Shown: positions 12,321-25,790 of the stretch, piece after piece | How the letters are laid out: each line of letters begins with the position of its first letter | Numbering within the stretch: the stretch's first letter is position 1 | Assembly (NCBI RefSeq): GCF_037038585.1 | Contig: NC_092523.1 | Location: 33,023,501 to 33,087,500 of the forward strand | DNA length: 64,000 nucleotides | Direction of reading: 5' to 3' | DNA from: Patagioenas fasciata | Taxonomy: Eukaryota; Chordata; Aves; Columbiformes; Columbidae | Translations under genes and position numbers: made by a program | Notes under the pieces: generated by a model | Told to the model about the DNA's origin: nothing | What the model saw: the letters and a program-made list of their open reading frames with translations, nothing else | Databases searched by the model: none

Positions 12321-12493
12321 TGTCTTGTGGTTTAACCCCAGCTAACAGCTAAGCACTGCACAGCCACTCACTCTCTCCCCTACCCAGTGGCATGAAGGAG
12401 AGAATCAGAGGAGTAAAAGTGAGAAAACTCATGGGTTGAGATAAAGACAGCTTAAAGCAAAAGCTGCACACTCAAGCTAAACAAAACAAGGGA

Positions 12494-12499
12494 TTTATT
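12494..12499 (-). terminator. LTR polyadenylation signal AATAAA
   Basis: Minus-strand AATAAA inside the LTR, about 135 bp downstream of the TATA box. Its position fits the R/U5 boundary region. Confidence 0.6.
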
Positions 12500-12631
12500 C
12501 ACTACTTCACATGGGCAGGCAGATGTTCAGCCATCTCCAGGACAGCGGGGCTCTATCATGTGTAACAGTTACTTGGTAAGACAAATGCCATCTCTTCAAA
12601 TGTTCCCTCCCTTCCTTTTTATTTTCCCAGC

Positions 12632-12640
12632 TTTATATAC
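12632..12640 (-). promoter_or_regulatory. TATA box of the solo LTR
   Basis: The minus strand reads TATATAAAG. It sits inside the LTR, upstream of its AATAAA in the same direction. The equivalent place in the second copy (near 26098-26106) reads CAATAAAAC, so the box is lost there. Any activity in this copy is unknown. Confidence 0.6.
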
Positions 12641-12900
12641 TGATCATGACACCATATGGTATGGAATAGCCCTTTGGCCAGTTGGAGTCAGCTGTCCCAA
12701 CTGTGTCCTCACCCAGCTCCTTGTGCACCCCCAGCCTACTTGCTGATGAGGTGGTGTGAGGAGCAGAAAAGGCCTTGGCTCTCTATAAGTGCTGCTCAAC
12801 AATAGCTGAAACACTGTTTTCATCACAAGTCCAAAACATAGTCCTCTATTAGATACTGTGAAGAAAATTTCCTCTATCCCAGCCAAAATGAGCATATCAT

Positions 12901-15900
12901 GTCTAAGGATAGGTGCATCTCTCATCTCCTGAATGTAAGGATATGAAAGGAGAGCTAGAAAAATTGCACGTTTGGCTGTGTGTCACCAGATTTATTTCTA
13001 AAATAGTATGTAAAACAAAGTATAAGTAGTGGATTTGCTTTAGACAGGTGAAATGGCATTAGAGTTGCATTGTATATGCTCCATCAAATACAGGCAAGGA
13101 TTTAGGTGTGAAAACCATCTGTGCAGGACAGTTAGCATAATCGAAAACATAATGTATTGGATTCTCTACCTTTGCTTGTAAAGTTTGTCTTCTTGATATA
13201 GTATTAACTGCTAGGAGCCAAAAAGATCACCCAGAAAACTATAAAAGCTTCTGAGATTGTTACAAAAATATGGATTAAAGTTAAGACATTAATGTTAAGT
13301 CAGAAAAGCATGGTATACACCAGTATAAATGGGGAGGCAGGTCAGATAGAATGAAAAAAAAATACCTTCTCCAGAGTTATATCTGGAGATAAAACATATA
13401 ATATGTTATTTAAGACTAGAAACAGTAAATATGCACTGGTATGATGCAAAATGAGTATAAGCATTAGCATGACAGAACAAAAAAGAAACACTTCAGTTCT
13501 CTTATTTTTTATTGGGTGGATGTAAGTGAAGATACCAGAAGATAAATCAGTTGATGTAGGCTGCACAGTTATCACCCCACATATCACAAATTTTCCTGTA
13601 GACCTAGATTGAATGGTCAGGAGACTTCACTGCGTGGTCATTCTGTCAGTCAAACATGGGCCCTGCTGACACTGCAGGGGAGTTGAAACGCTTAGCTGTG
13701 TGAGTGTGAGTGTTCATCTTTATTCCAGCTGACTCTAACTGGTAGAAGGCAAACATTACCACTGCAAATATTTTCGAGACATTGCATGATACGCTTGCTG
13801 AGATGAAACACAGGCAGAAACTATTTCACCTCAGTTTTCTCTGAGGAATTGTAAATTACCCTCATGAGATATTCAGTAACACACACAAGATCAGCTGTTC
13901 ATCAGCCTGTTTCAGCTGGGTCAGTGTAATGGTTTCTACAGAAATTCTCACTCCTTGTAATTTAAAATACGGGTCCTGGAGCACCAATATATGAGCTTTA
14001 GTGTAGCAGGCATTAAGGAGGAAAGGAGTTTTGCCAGCCAGCAGAGGAAGGTGCAGTACCTCCCCCCTTTAAGATACAAGGTATAGCTAAATTAGACGTT
14101 TATATTTCTGCCAGTGATCTGGCAGGAACTGCTGGGGTTGGAAGTAATGAAGAGATGGGGATAGTGGAACAGAAGGAAGGGGATCATTCCTCTGGCTATA
14201 GCACTAGAGAAGTTGAGGAGGCTTCAGTGTTCTTCTTTAATTTGGTTTCCTCATTTGATATTGTTTGGAAATTCCTTCCCCAGTCCTTCTCAGTCTTTTG
14301 CAGCCAGAGTAAGAAAGAAGTCTGATGATCTGCCATTTCACACATATCAGGCTTTCCATTTTACTAAATGCTTATCATCACTGCTTTTTGTTATGACTGA
14401 GAAGAGATTAGCCCTTGCCATCATACTGATTGCTGTCCTTCCCACACATAGGTAAGAGATTCAGTAAGCATGAAGTTTCAGACAGGCAGGCGTTCGTGGA
14501 AGGGTTTTCAGCATCTGCTCGATGGTTGCTGGAAGTGATATTAGGCAAGAGACAACAACAGAGGTGAGAACATACTGAGCTCCTAAGGTCATGTGAAAAG
14601 CATTAATTTGCAATCTTATCAGTGCCTCTTATGCTATGGGAATACAAACAACTGTTTGGCATCGAATTAAAAGGTGGTTACACTGGTAGAACATGCCTGG
14701 AATAACCAAATGAAAATGACGGTCTTCAAAAGTCTAGTTCAGTGCACTACTGTAGTCTTAGCAAAGTCAGCAAAGATGTAGATTATTTCAACCTCAGCTC
14801 TTGCTTTTTTTTTTTTTCTTGCTTAGTTTGAGACAGATTGTATTTTTGCATAGGCCAGCACTACACCAAACTACAGCAAGGTTCATTCCTTAAATGTCAG
14901 TTCATTTTATGAGGTCACATTTAACAAAAGAAGATGCGGAGTAAGAAACTCACAGGTTGAAAATTTGTTGAAAATTAGAGAGGTAGAACAAGATACATAA
15001 CTTTAAAAGTACGGTGTTCAGTTAAAGCAAGAAATAATACAGGAGGCTACTGATTTGCTGTTGTTCCAGATTTAGAGAAAGAAAAAGAACAGGTGGTGTT
15101 GGCAGCACACACACGAAGCCATGTACACTGGGACTCAGAGAACAATGATTTGAGTCTATGCAGGCAAACTGAAGAAATTCCGAAAGTATGTGCTGGTACA
15201 TATAGGAGAGGACAGATAGTGAACAAGTATTCTGGACACTTATTTCTGTTGTCCCATCTGTATCTAATATGTAGTTATGTAGTTATCTGTTGTATTATTT
15301 TTTGTTCTTCACCAGTCCATTATATAGATCATAAACCAAAACTGTAATAGTTTCTTTTGTGCAACAATCAGAAACCTGTCCCTTGTATGATGCTGGGAGA
15401 ACTGTTCAGCCTATGAAATAAGATTTCAGCAGTGTTACGAAAAAGGGCATTTACCTGCTACAGTGGAAGTCAGGCCAACTCACATGCTGCCTGTGGGTCA
15501 GGATTCTCATTATTCCCTTGGTGCAGCATTGTCTTCCAGAACAGTTCTGCATTTCAGGCCTTGCTTAACATCCTGGCTGCTCTAATACAGATCCACTTTC
15601 AGTGAAAGAGCTGCTTAAGAACAATATTCTTACTGATACAAAGATATAATTCTGAGCATTTTCAGGAAAAAAACTCAATATTTTTTTACTTTGTTAGTAA
15701 TTTTAGGGATGACTCCAGGGGAGACAGCAATTTCTTCACAAAATATATTTATTATCTTTATAGATTATTACTTAATTACAAGAAAGGGTGATGAAAGAGA
15801 ATACATGTGTGGATAAAGATGTAAACCCAGTGGAACCCAACAAAACAAATTTCAGTGTTGAGCTGAGATTACATTTCTCATTTGTAGTTTTCTTTTTATG

Positions 15901-16339
15901 ATGAAAATTGACTCAAGGGCAGAATTTTTATGATTGCCATTGATGCCTAGATAAAATTTGAATTGTTCCTTTAAAAATTGCCCCTAAATCCTCTCCAAAG
16001 TCATTGTGGAACTCAGTTACATGTTCTCTGATAAAGTGATATTTCGCACACTGATTGAAGTAAATAGGTGCCATGTTTTCTCATATTACATTAATTTTTT
16101 TTTTAGTACTAGAAAATGGAAAGGACTATATTTTATCACCACATTACCATCCTAGAACTTCTATATGCTGTAAACAACAGAGTTTTTTCAAAGGCTGCTA
16201 CTCTGTACCGACTCAAACTGAAATCCCTCTGTAGCATGAACAGTTCATTAAACCTGAGGCAAACAACTGTTTTGCTCTAGTACAGAAAGAAACCCCAAAA
16301 GATTTCTGCTGCTCCTTAGATTAAGCTGTCTTTCTCCTT
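12901..16339. other. Unique non-coding DNA
   Basis: No repeat family or gene recognised. The frame at 14213-14455 ends just before an AG|GTAAGA sequence that resembles a splice donor, but there is no supporting acceptor or protein similarity. A T run lies at 14805-14817. Confidence 0.55.
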
Positions 16340-16800
16340 TGTTGTGCAGTGGTGCTTCACGCACAGGTATGTAACACCTCCACTAAGCAAGGATACCGCC
16401 GCCTACAACAAGATAGACGAGTTGTCAGGTCTAGTTCGTGCCATATAGTGTTAGCATATAGTAGTGACAGGTCAGGCTTCAGCATTGCACAAGTGCTGGC
16501 AGAGGCAACATGGCCTTTTCCAGGTTTGCTTAGTAGCGAGTAGCTCACCCCTGACCTGCTGCTGTTCTGGGCTGTTTGCCCAGAACTCTTCCCAAGAAAT
16601 ACTAATCCCTGACAGCAAGAGGAATCATCCTCCATGTGGCCCTCTGCAGAGACAGCAGCAGACCCAGCTGCAAAACTGTACTTGGTGTTTTTCTCTGTGG
16701 TGCTTTACAGTAAACCTGCAAACCCAACAAAATGGCAATGTCTCTGAAGTACCTTGGAAGCATCTGTCTCGCTTGGATGGCTGATCATGCTAAGCAGCAA
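16340..16800. other. GC/CpG-richer patch of unknown nature
   Basis: Compared with its flanks this patch is visibly richer in G+C and CpG (for example TACCGCCGCC, AGACGAG, GTTCGTG). It carries three overlapping open frames: 16349-16543 and 16464-16784 plus, 16357-16635 minus. A pyrimidine tract ending TTGTGCAG is followed 17 nt later by CAG|GTATGT, a pattern like an acceptor and a donor. I recognise no protein or repeat. It could be an old element, a non-coding exon, or chance. Confidence 0.35.
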
Positions 16801-18724
16801 CATCTATAAAGAGTGAGAGAATAAAGAGTAGAAAAGAGCTGTAGGATCTAAGACAGAGACTTGGTATTAATTTTTGTCACAGCACAATGGTAACTTCTGT
16901 GACAGTGTTGGTAAACTGTCGCTGTGCTTAATAAACCTCAGCCACAAAAATAGCAAATGAAACTGATATTAATTTAAAAAAAAAGATGCAGAAGACAACT
17001 GAATTTAGATCTAGCCCATGACAATGACGTGGCTGGGATAGTTGGGTTTCTTGTACTTTCATCAGGACTTCAATTTTGTATGTTTGCTTTCTGAGGTCAA
17101 TTAAAGGCAAAAATCTTATGCAGAAAGAATAGGTAGTATTAGGATGTAGAGCTATCTCTTAGGCGATACAGTATTCATTAATGTACTGTTTGGAATTTAG
17201 GTAATGGAATTGTGGTTAGAGTGAAAGGGGAGTATAGAAGAAAACCTTCATGTCTGAAAAAGTGTTGTAAAGGGAACTGAATATCCTGATTTGTATCTCC
17301 TCTTATCTATATACTCAGAAAAATAAAGGAATAGTAATTATAATAAATAATAGATTATTGATTTAGATTTTTCCAGAGAATATTCTTAAAATTGCAGAAA
17401 TATTTCCATTAACATTCCACTTAGAATACAGATAACAGCCAGTTTAATATATCTTGTATTCGTTGTATGGAACATAAAGTACCAAAAGGAAATCACCAGA
17501 TGAATATTGGAAGAACAGAATTAGTATCAAATGTATCATTATTCTGTGGTCTCCAGATGTAATTAAAATTGGGAGATAGGATTGCAAATGAGCCTTTTAA
17601 TGTGACATCAGCAAATCTACTGTAACCAAAGGATGATGGGCTGAACCATGCTTTTCACATAATCTGACTGAGAACATGATTTACAGCCACAATTGTACAG
17701 TGAAACTTACTTTTAAATAAATTATAGATTTTATGCAGTAGAACAGACTTATTTTACAGAAAGACATACTTTTTTTATATACATCGATCAATGATGGCTT
17801 AAAAATGACTCATAAAATTGATTTTACATGAACAGGTATTTTGCATATTATACCAGAAGCAACAAAACAAAATATGTAAGGTAGTATATCAAAATACCTC
17901 AAGCATTTCTCCTCTATTTTATGTAAAGGATCTTCTAGTTAGTAACACATACAGGATTTAGAAGCATTGCATTTCTTCTAATCAGCTGATGCTCAAATGA
18001 GAAGAAATTCTCTGATGTTTTGTGTTGAGGCTTACACAAATTACAGATAACACCTTGATATGCTGATCTTCCCTTTTGGGCATACAAACCAGCTTATCCA
18101 AACAATGAAGAACTCTACTTCCCAGCTGTGCTGCTGTTGAACACTTTCTGCCCTGTGTCTGCTGGTGAGGACTAGAAGGTATGCAGAGAATATTCTGCAC
18201 TATGCCAAGATGTTTTCTATCGTGGTGAGGTGGTAGGAATTCTGTACATTTGTATTTTAATGCTTTCTGTGATCATGGAATTACATATCATCATATTGCA
18301 CACAGCCCATGGGGAAGAGTTAAGGTTGTGATTTCAACCTTAAATCTTGCATTTCCTGGCTACTGATCAATAAATTTATAATGTGACTTGCATTTTAATA
18401 CTTTAGGCTGATCCTGTCCCTGTTAAAAGAAGAAAGAAAACTTCCACTGTTTTCAAAGTTGAAACCTTTGTATGTAATAAATGTAATTGTATTTCATACT
18501 GTACATAATGATTTTATGCTTTTATAGGCTGTTCAAAGATAAGTTTTTAATTTTTTTCTCTGTTTATGTTTAGCATTTAATGAGGAAGCAGAGATTTAGC
18601 AACATTATTAAAGAACAAATTAAAATATCAATTAGTGCTGACATTATAATGTCAGAATTGTAATCCACAACAGAATTTCAGTTTGGCATACTAATCCATG
18701 CTCATTTGCTTCTTACTTGTGATC
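16801..18724. other. Unique AT-rich non-coding DNA
   Basis: No gene or repeat recognised. Small frames on the minus strand (16928-17110, 17982-18200) have no known domain. Confidence 0.6.
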
Positions 18725-18725
18725 A

Positions 18726-18757
18726 GAGAATCACAGAGTAGTTTGGGTTGAAGAGTA
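18726..18757 (-). mobile_element. Short CR1 3'-end fragment
   Basis: AGAATCACAGAGTAGTTTGGGTTGAAGAG matches the extreme 3' end of avian CR1 (an octamer-like AGAATCACAGA then GTTTGGGTTGGAAG) over about 30 bp, then similarity stops. The wording differs from the 3 kb and 55 kb copies, which suggests a third subfamily. Very severe 5' truncation is common for CR1. Confidence 0.6.
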
Positions 18758-21700
18758 AGGTAAACTTTCAGAGAAAATATTCTGTACATCATGGAAAAGT
18801 TTAGAGTCTCTGTAAGGTGTGTTCCTTGAAAAAGTCAGATTTTACACGTATGGACTTAACAGTATTTTTGATGTTATTGCCATAAATGTCCTGAATTTCC
18901 TTGGAAATTAAATAAAACCAACACAGTTTCTCACTAACCCTGTTTAAATACATATTTTAAAAAAGATCATTTTTGTATAACCCATTTGGTACTCATTTGT
19001 AGATTTTAATATCTTTGTAAACATTCGATTTACCCATATTGCCATTCAGGCAAACTACCAGCATTAATATCAGCACCTGACTGAGAAAGAAAAATCTGTA
19101 CTTTATTATAATAAATCAAAAAATAACAGAAAAATATAACACACTATTTAAAAATCATTAGCTCTAACTTTATTGCTGTTTTAAACAAACAAACAAAAAA
19201 ACCAGGCCTCCAAACCCTGAATAGTAATAATGTATTAAAAAAGACAAAAACTGTTTACTGATGTTTAATAATTGAATTGCAAACTGATGATTCTAGTATT
19301 TGTGCAATTTTTTCTGACTTGCTTGAATTCTAAATTCCCTCCTGTAACTCTTGAAATGTCAAGTTCCTACCTATTTGTTAATTATTTACTTCAATTATCA
19401 ACTTAAATATCTAGATATACTTAATGGATATCATCACGTTCACATCCCTGTACTTAAACATATGCACAAGTAATCAGCTAAATTAGCATCCAACAAACAG
19501 GAGTGTGTGTCTCTATCAGTAAAGAAATTAGAACTGTGAAAAATTGGTCAAAAAAAGACTATAATTTCACTTAAATGTTCAGGTATGGAAATAGCGCTTA
19601 TTGATCTCATTTTATTCACATAGTTCAATGGATAATTCCATATTGCAGTACCATAGAGTATATTTCAAAATCTGCCCGCTATTGATAACTCTCCAGGACT
19701 CATATTCCAGACTGACAAACCTGATTCTGTTTTAAATCAGCATTCAGCTTCTTTATTACTTAAAATGGCTTTGAAATTTCTAGAAGGAGAGACAAAGTGA
19801 GCAAAGCTCACTCTCCTAACCAAACAGATAACTTCCAGTTTTATTTATAAACAAAATTTTACTGTGTAACCATATGCATGGTTTATTTTTTATTTTTTTC
19901 ATCAAGTATCTCCATTTTTAAAGGCTTCCTGCAGAAACAGAAAGTTCAAGTTTCTTCTAAAGATCATGAGTTCATTGTGTTGATATCACCTCAGCACTTC
20001 CAATTTTTGTAACTAAAGTTGTGGCACAGACTTGTATATTATCTTTTGGCAGGTGTCAGAGGAATGCACTGACTCAATTAAGAGATTAAATTAAAACATA
20101 ATATTAGGAAAAACAATTCTCTCACTCTTTTTTATTACTTCAGATATACAAGAAATCAAGTCAAGATTGCACAATAGTTCTCTGATGAGCATACAGACTG
20201 GACTGGATTTGAAGAGTTTGGGGTATGTGAAGATGACATGGAATTGGACAGACAAAATGTTTAACACCAAACCCACTTATTAAACATTTACGTACTTAAA
20301 AAAAAAAAATAAAAAAAAAAATCTTGAGTATATGTGCATCCAGTTCTAGGAGACATGCAGTGGGATCTAATTCAGTTGGAATAATGGAATATTTAATTAA
20401 TCTATGTTTAACTTACAATTAGAAAAGCACTGGAACTGACAAAGGAATTGAGGTATAGAGAACTTACCAAGAGAGATATTTCTCACAGCGTTTTTTATAT
20501 GGGACTCTGATCTAGAAATGTGTACCCAGAAACATGTTTTCCTTTTTTCACTATCTTGCTCAGATTTTTGCTTGTTTGGTATTTTGCTTAAAATACATTT
20601 ATATTCACTTTGTTTAATATGTTTGACTCTTTCTTTTTTTTTTTTTTTCCAAAATTATTTCAAAACTCAATGTGTCTATTGCTGGTATACCTGGGCAAAC
20701 AACGGTGGTTTGGGTGACTTGAAATGCAGGTATTTACCACAGCAAAAAATTCAGTCTGAGAAACAAACACACTATATTTGCTTCAAGATATGCTATGTCA
20801 TGTTTGTTTAATTTAAGATCATTATTTATTATTCGTGATGCAGATGTTAGTTTATTACCGCATAAGTGTTATGAATGAGAAGCAATAACAAGAAAGTCAT
20901 TAATATTAATCTTGTGTCTAACACAGATGCTACTACTTTGGCAAATATCTTTAAAGCTGGTAGCTAAAAAGAAGTTTATATTTTGATAATCATAGTCCAA
21001 AGATAGATCAAGGCATGTATATGGTATGTATAAGGGATCAGCTGCACTGGGAATTAATTGTAGCTGATTGGTGGTGACTATATAATCTCACCTACATTTC
21101 AAGTAAATTTCCATAATATGATAATATCTTACTGCTCCATATTTCCAAGCAGTGAAATGGAATGAATTATCTTTCTCAAGCGGTGATAATTTAAAGATAG
21201 TTAATGTTCATAAAGCATTTGGAAGAACTGGTATAGTTTGAAATTATGTATACAGATGAGTGAAGTGAACTAAGATCTGAGCTTGTCACTATGTAATTGA
21301 AATATATGTTTGTAATGACCCTTTCATTTAGCAAATCAAAAATGACACTTTATTTAGTGCGATAGTTTAAATGAATACTGTATCCTATATTATAATTTTG
21401 ATGTTATGGTCAACAAGTTATATCATTTGTGATGAGTACTTCTATTCACAGTGTTAAAAATATATATAGTTGTTCTACATTCTGTTATTACTGGTGGTGA
21501 TCATATCTGCTGATTATGCAATAAGCATAGTGTAGAGAAGGAGAGCAATATAATCCTTGTTATGATAAAGACAGCTAGAGCTATTTCAATAACAGTAAAT
21601 AAGTGAAGGAAAACAAAAGAAACAAACAAATAAACCCCCAAACAAAACAAAAAAGATAATGAAAGCGTTAATTCACTTAATTCAAGAAGTATTTGACTGT

Positions 21701-24700
21701 AAGTCATTCAACAGCTATGTCCGTGCTTTGTGAGCACGCAGTCTATGAATCCAATTACATTTCCAGCAGAGAAGACATAAGATAGTTTTGATGTTATCAA
21801 AATTAAGATCAAGTGCTTCAACAATATTAGTGCCTGGTTATGTATTTTATATGGTTGTTAGGGGGTGTTTTGCTTTTAATAAAGTTAAAAATGGTGGAAG
21901 GGGTAAATATAAATAAACTCTTTCGTCTGCTATGAATGGTTATACAGACACAAATGGCATTTTTTACTTTTGCTGCGAGCACTGCATTCATAAGGAACCT
22001 GAACCTGTAACTATCATCTAAAATGTTTCCTTTATCATTTTTTGTTGTTTCTAGCCAAGTACAATACTACTTATTTACCATTTTAAGCTATATTGTATAA
22101 TGTTCCGAAAACTACCATGCTTCCTTCTGGATTTTTACTCTATTTGTAAATTGATTGACCTAGAGTTTCAAAAAGGTGACCTTCTTTCCTTTAATAAGTC
22201 TGCTCTGATATGTGTGAAAAATACTCAATATAACTAAGCTGTTCTGTTCAGTTCCCTAGGTACATTATTCTGCTTCTGCTTTGGGATAGTATAAATATAA
22301 TATGTGGTGAAATAACTAGAGGTACTGTATTAATTGAAAACAATCCTGTATAAAATACATGCATTTTCTGTCTGCAGTCAAATAAGGTGACTGGTATTTC
22401 CTATTATTGTATTGAATTTCTTCAAAGGGTCATGCTTGTGTTTAAACCTTACCACAAAACCATAGAATCCACACGTTCTTAGTTACATATAAAAACACTT
22501 CAGATATAACAAGTCCTGACTGAATATGTACTTATCTTTAAAAACAAAAACCTGTAAGACTGTAATTCTTATTAGATACCAGATGCTTTTATTTTCTACA
22601 GAGACCAAAATTCTCTTTTGTTCTTTTAACAGTATCACCTTTAAAAGATTTTTTTTTCTTTTTGGAAAAACTATAAACCCCCCAAATCTGCAGTGATTTG
22701 TTCCAGAAATCTTAGGATTTCTTACTACTGTACTATTCCATAAAATACTTGTTCATTGTTCCTTATACAGAAAATAAAGCCAGTTTTAAACTTTATTTTA
22801 TTCTCATTTGATAAAAATTGTTTTCTATTTTAAATAAATGCCTATTTAAATAAGTTCAATGTCTCTTGAAAGCCTGGCTGATCAGCGGATGAAGAATAGT
22901 CTCGCTCTTTTGTTCCTTCTGGTTGTTTTTCTCCTGTTTTAGTTCACCAGGCAGCTGCACAAATTCGTGTTAGAGCTAGAGACAGCATGATAGAAACAAA
23001 AGACCTGCAGAAGGGAAAGCATAATCTGTTTATGCCACTTTACACAATGCTGGGATGTATCATGTATCATCTCACCTCTGGCCGGGATTCACAGAACAAC
23101 TCAAACCAGTCAAAAATTACAGCTGATGAGCTCCTGTCCTACTTGTGCTGACACTGAGATGATGTGCCGAAATTAAGAAATGTTTCAGAGAGCTGATCTG
23201 GCTGAAAACCTTCCCTACTAAATATGTGCTACACAAGCCTACAGGTGAGAGAGCATGCAAGAGTCTGCTAAATAGCAGATCTTTGCAGAAGTCTGCAAAT
23301 AGCCAGGAGACAAACCTGAAAACCATTAGTTTACTTCAGAGGATAGATGGACTAGAGTACAAGTAAGTTGCCATACATACATTGTGTTTGGGCATGAATG
23401 TGGCTCTTTAAATCAACATCAGAACTTTCATTGACTTTAAGGAGAAGGTTGTCACCTCAAATTACTTATTCTTCCACTAGTGTTTCTAGTGGGAGAGTGC
23501 AACAACATGAATAGAATTTTAAACTTGTTTCTTAACTCAACAATATAATAAAAAGTCACAACTGGATCTCATTAAAGACTTCTCTGGTTCATGTAAATTT
23601 TACAATGGGGCTTTAAAATTTACTCATCTTCTGGATTACCCTCACTCCCCATTTTCTTCAGATTTCATCATAAGGAATTAAAATATCCTGATAATTGTGT
23701 TAATATTATGAACTTCTAGTGTCAAGATATTTTCCAAAAGTAATATGACTTTATGGTTCATGATTGTTACTTTTATAGGTAAAAGCTGGAGGCATTTTAC
23801 TGATATTTTTTAACCATACAGTACCATGGAATACAGCCCTGCAATTTTTTTGTTGTCATTTTTAGTATATATATTACATGGAGAAACCCTAAAGGTAAAG
23901 AGGGTTGAAATCAAAGAATGGTCTAATACACGTCAGCATGCCTGTCAGAAGACAGGTTGTGTAATTTTTATAACCTATGAATGGGATTTCAAATGCATGG
24001 GAAGCCAACTTTCCTTTAGTAATGTTGTTCTTGTAGCTCACGGAGAAGGCTTATATCAGGCACCCAGGTGGGCATAGGTGATTTTAGCAGAGGAAATTTC
24101 AACATTAAGAGCCGAGTGCAGCTGTGAAATGAGGAGCGATACAAGTTATACATGCAGCAAATATGTTCATTTGTATACATTTTTAAAAATATAGTCTCTC
24201 TTGCCTTATACCTTTCTGCTATTTTTGTTGTGCCAAAAGATCACAGTTCTGTTTCTTCAGAGAGTAATTTGTACCTACCTATATTCTTCTTCCCACTTCG
24301 AAAGTTTTTGTCACAAAAACATTGCTTGCTTAGTGTGTTATATAAATATCCTCCACTGACTAATGGCCAGTAGGGATAGACAGTAGCAACAGAAGTCCTA
24401 TCTGGCTACGCTAGCCCTTAATGAGGAGAGTATCAAGTGATAGGGAAGCTGATTACAGGTGGGAAACCAGAATTCCAGTGTGTTGTCCGCTAGTATTTAT
24501 CCACATCTTTGTCAGCAAAGTCAAGAAAGAAGCATCTGAAGTGACTCTATAGATATATGTAATCTGTTGTTTGCAGTTATCTTATAGGTTGACTTCTGAC
24601 AATATATTAATTGCTTTATTTATGTCCAAATCTCTTGTCTGTTTTTCTCTGATTTGATGCAATATCCTACATACTGCAAACAGTGCTACAAAACATCTTC

Positions 24701-25790
24701 TAAAAGGACTGAGAAAGAGATATTACCATTTTTCGGGTAATTTTCATGAAAATATATGACATTCTTTCCAAAATATCACTAGAAAAATACTTTTAAACTT
24801 GAAATACATCAAAAGGTGTAACTTCATTAGAGTTTTACTTTGAGTAAGAAATTAGATTTTTAAGCAAATCTCTTGATTGTCCTCACCTGTGCTTTGCTTC
24901 ACATCTTGGGACATTTGAATTGGATTCCTTTTTGATGACACTAGACTGGAGGTGTGCTCCAGCATGACTCCAGATGTGCTCCAGCTGTGAGTGAGTAATT
25001 CAGTCTATACCATCAGATAAATCTTACTCTGCAGTAAAACTTCTTCAAAATACATAAATGGATGACAGGTAGGTCCCCAACACCAACTTCTTTTTTGTTC
25101 TATGAGTGCACTCAGGTTGTGCTGCTTGGAAAGGTAGAATATCCTCTGTACAGTAACAAGATATCACTTTTTTCCATGGCCTTGAATTATGCCTACAAAA
25201 AATTACATTGATTTATTGTCTAGCTAGGTCACCTAAGCTGTAGTCATAATTTTAATTGGTTTGTAGACTCATATTGCACATTCTGTTTGGATAAATGGGT
25301 CTCAAAATGCCTGCTGCAGTCTAAGGTGTTGCTTCATATAGTGATAAAAGACAGACCAAAAGGCAATGCAGATAAACTTTGGAGCAAATGAGATTGCATT
25401 GGCCTCTCCTTTCTAATTTTCTTTAGCTCATTACCGAAGGTCCAAGTTTATTCATCTGTGCAAAATGGGAATTTCTTTTTCTAGAAAAAGTTCAGGTGAA
25501 ATAAAATAATGAGTTTTTATGTTGGGGTACAATTGTCATGCAGACTTCTATCCACTCTCTGTAAGTTTGGCAATCTGAGAAAAGTGGTTTCTCTCATAGG
25601 AAACAGAATGATGTATAATAGAAGATCTTTCATGTGAATTGTTTATTCACCCACTATAACTCTTACTTGGACTTACACATACTTGCCTAGATTTGTCTAC
25701 TGGCTTGGCAACTTTGTCACTTTAGTACATGGAAATGGAAGCATAATAGTGTCGATGCATGCAGATATTCATAAATCTTTAAAAAGAAAC
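18758..25790. other. Unique AT-rich non-coding DNA
   Basis: About 7 kb without a recognisable repeat or gene. It contains A- and T-rich runs (for example A-rich 20298-20322 and T-rich 20634-20649) and an A/C-rich patch at 21605-21655. The frame at 23826-24077 has an ACCATGG start context and a hydrophobic N-terminus but no known domain. Confidence 0.55.
21605..21655. repeat. A-rich AAAC/AAACA low-complexity tract
   Basis: Plus-strand AAACAAA and AACAAAAC units. It is similar in style to the longer A/C tract at 47865-47984 and complementary to the T/G tracts at 9.5, 28.6 and 32.0 kb. Confidence 0.65.

Larger units (their letters stand above)
12321..12900 (-). mobile_element. Solo LTR of an avian endogenous retrovirus, minus strand
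   Basis: About 580 bp. On the plus strand it begins TGTCTTGTGGTTTAACCCC and ends in a CTCTATCCCAGCC-like block. This is the reverse of an LTR found in many copies in bird genomes, as I recall it. The second copy at 25791-27175 shares GGTTTAACCC at one end, CTCATGGGTTGAG, CATATGGTATGGAATA, TTGGAGTCAGCTGT-type sequence, GTGGTGTGAGGAGCA and the terminal TAGATACTGTGAAGAAAA-type block. The minus-strand reading has a TATA box (12632-12640) followed about 135 bp later by AATAAA (12494-12499), the U3-R order of an LTR. No retroviral coding sequence flanks it, so it is a solo LTR. The family name and the target duplication were not settled. Confidence 0.85.

Noticed and set aside
12558-12925. Frames on both strands inside the solo LTR
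   Set aside because: Non-coding LTR sequence; no gag, pro, pol or env similarity.
14213-14460. Possible exon ending at AG|GTAAGA
   Set aside because: A single donor-like match without an acceptor, protein similarity or conservation evidence is expected by chance.
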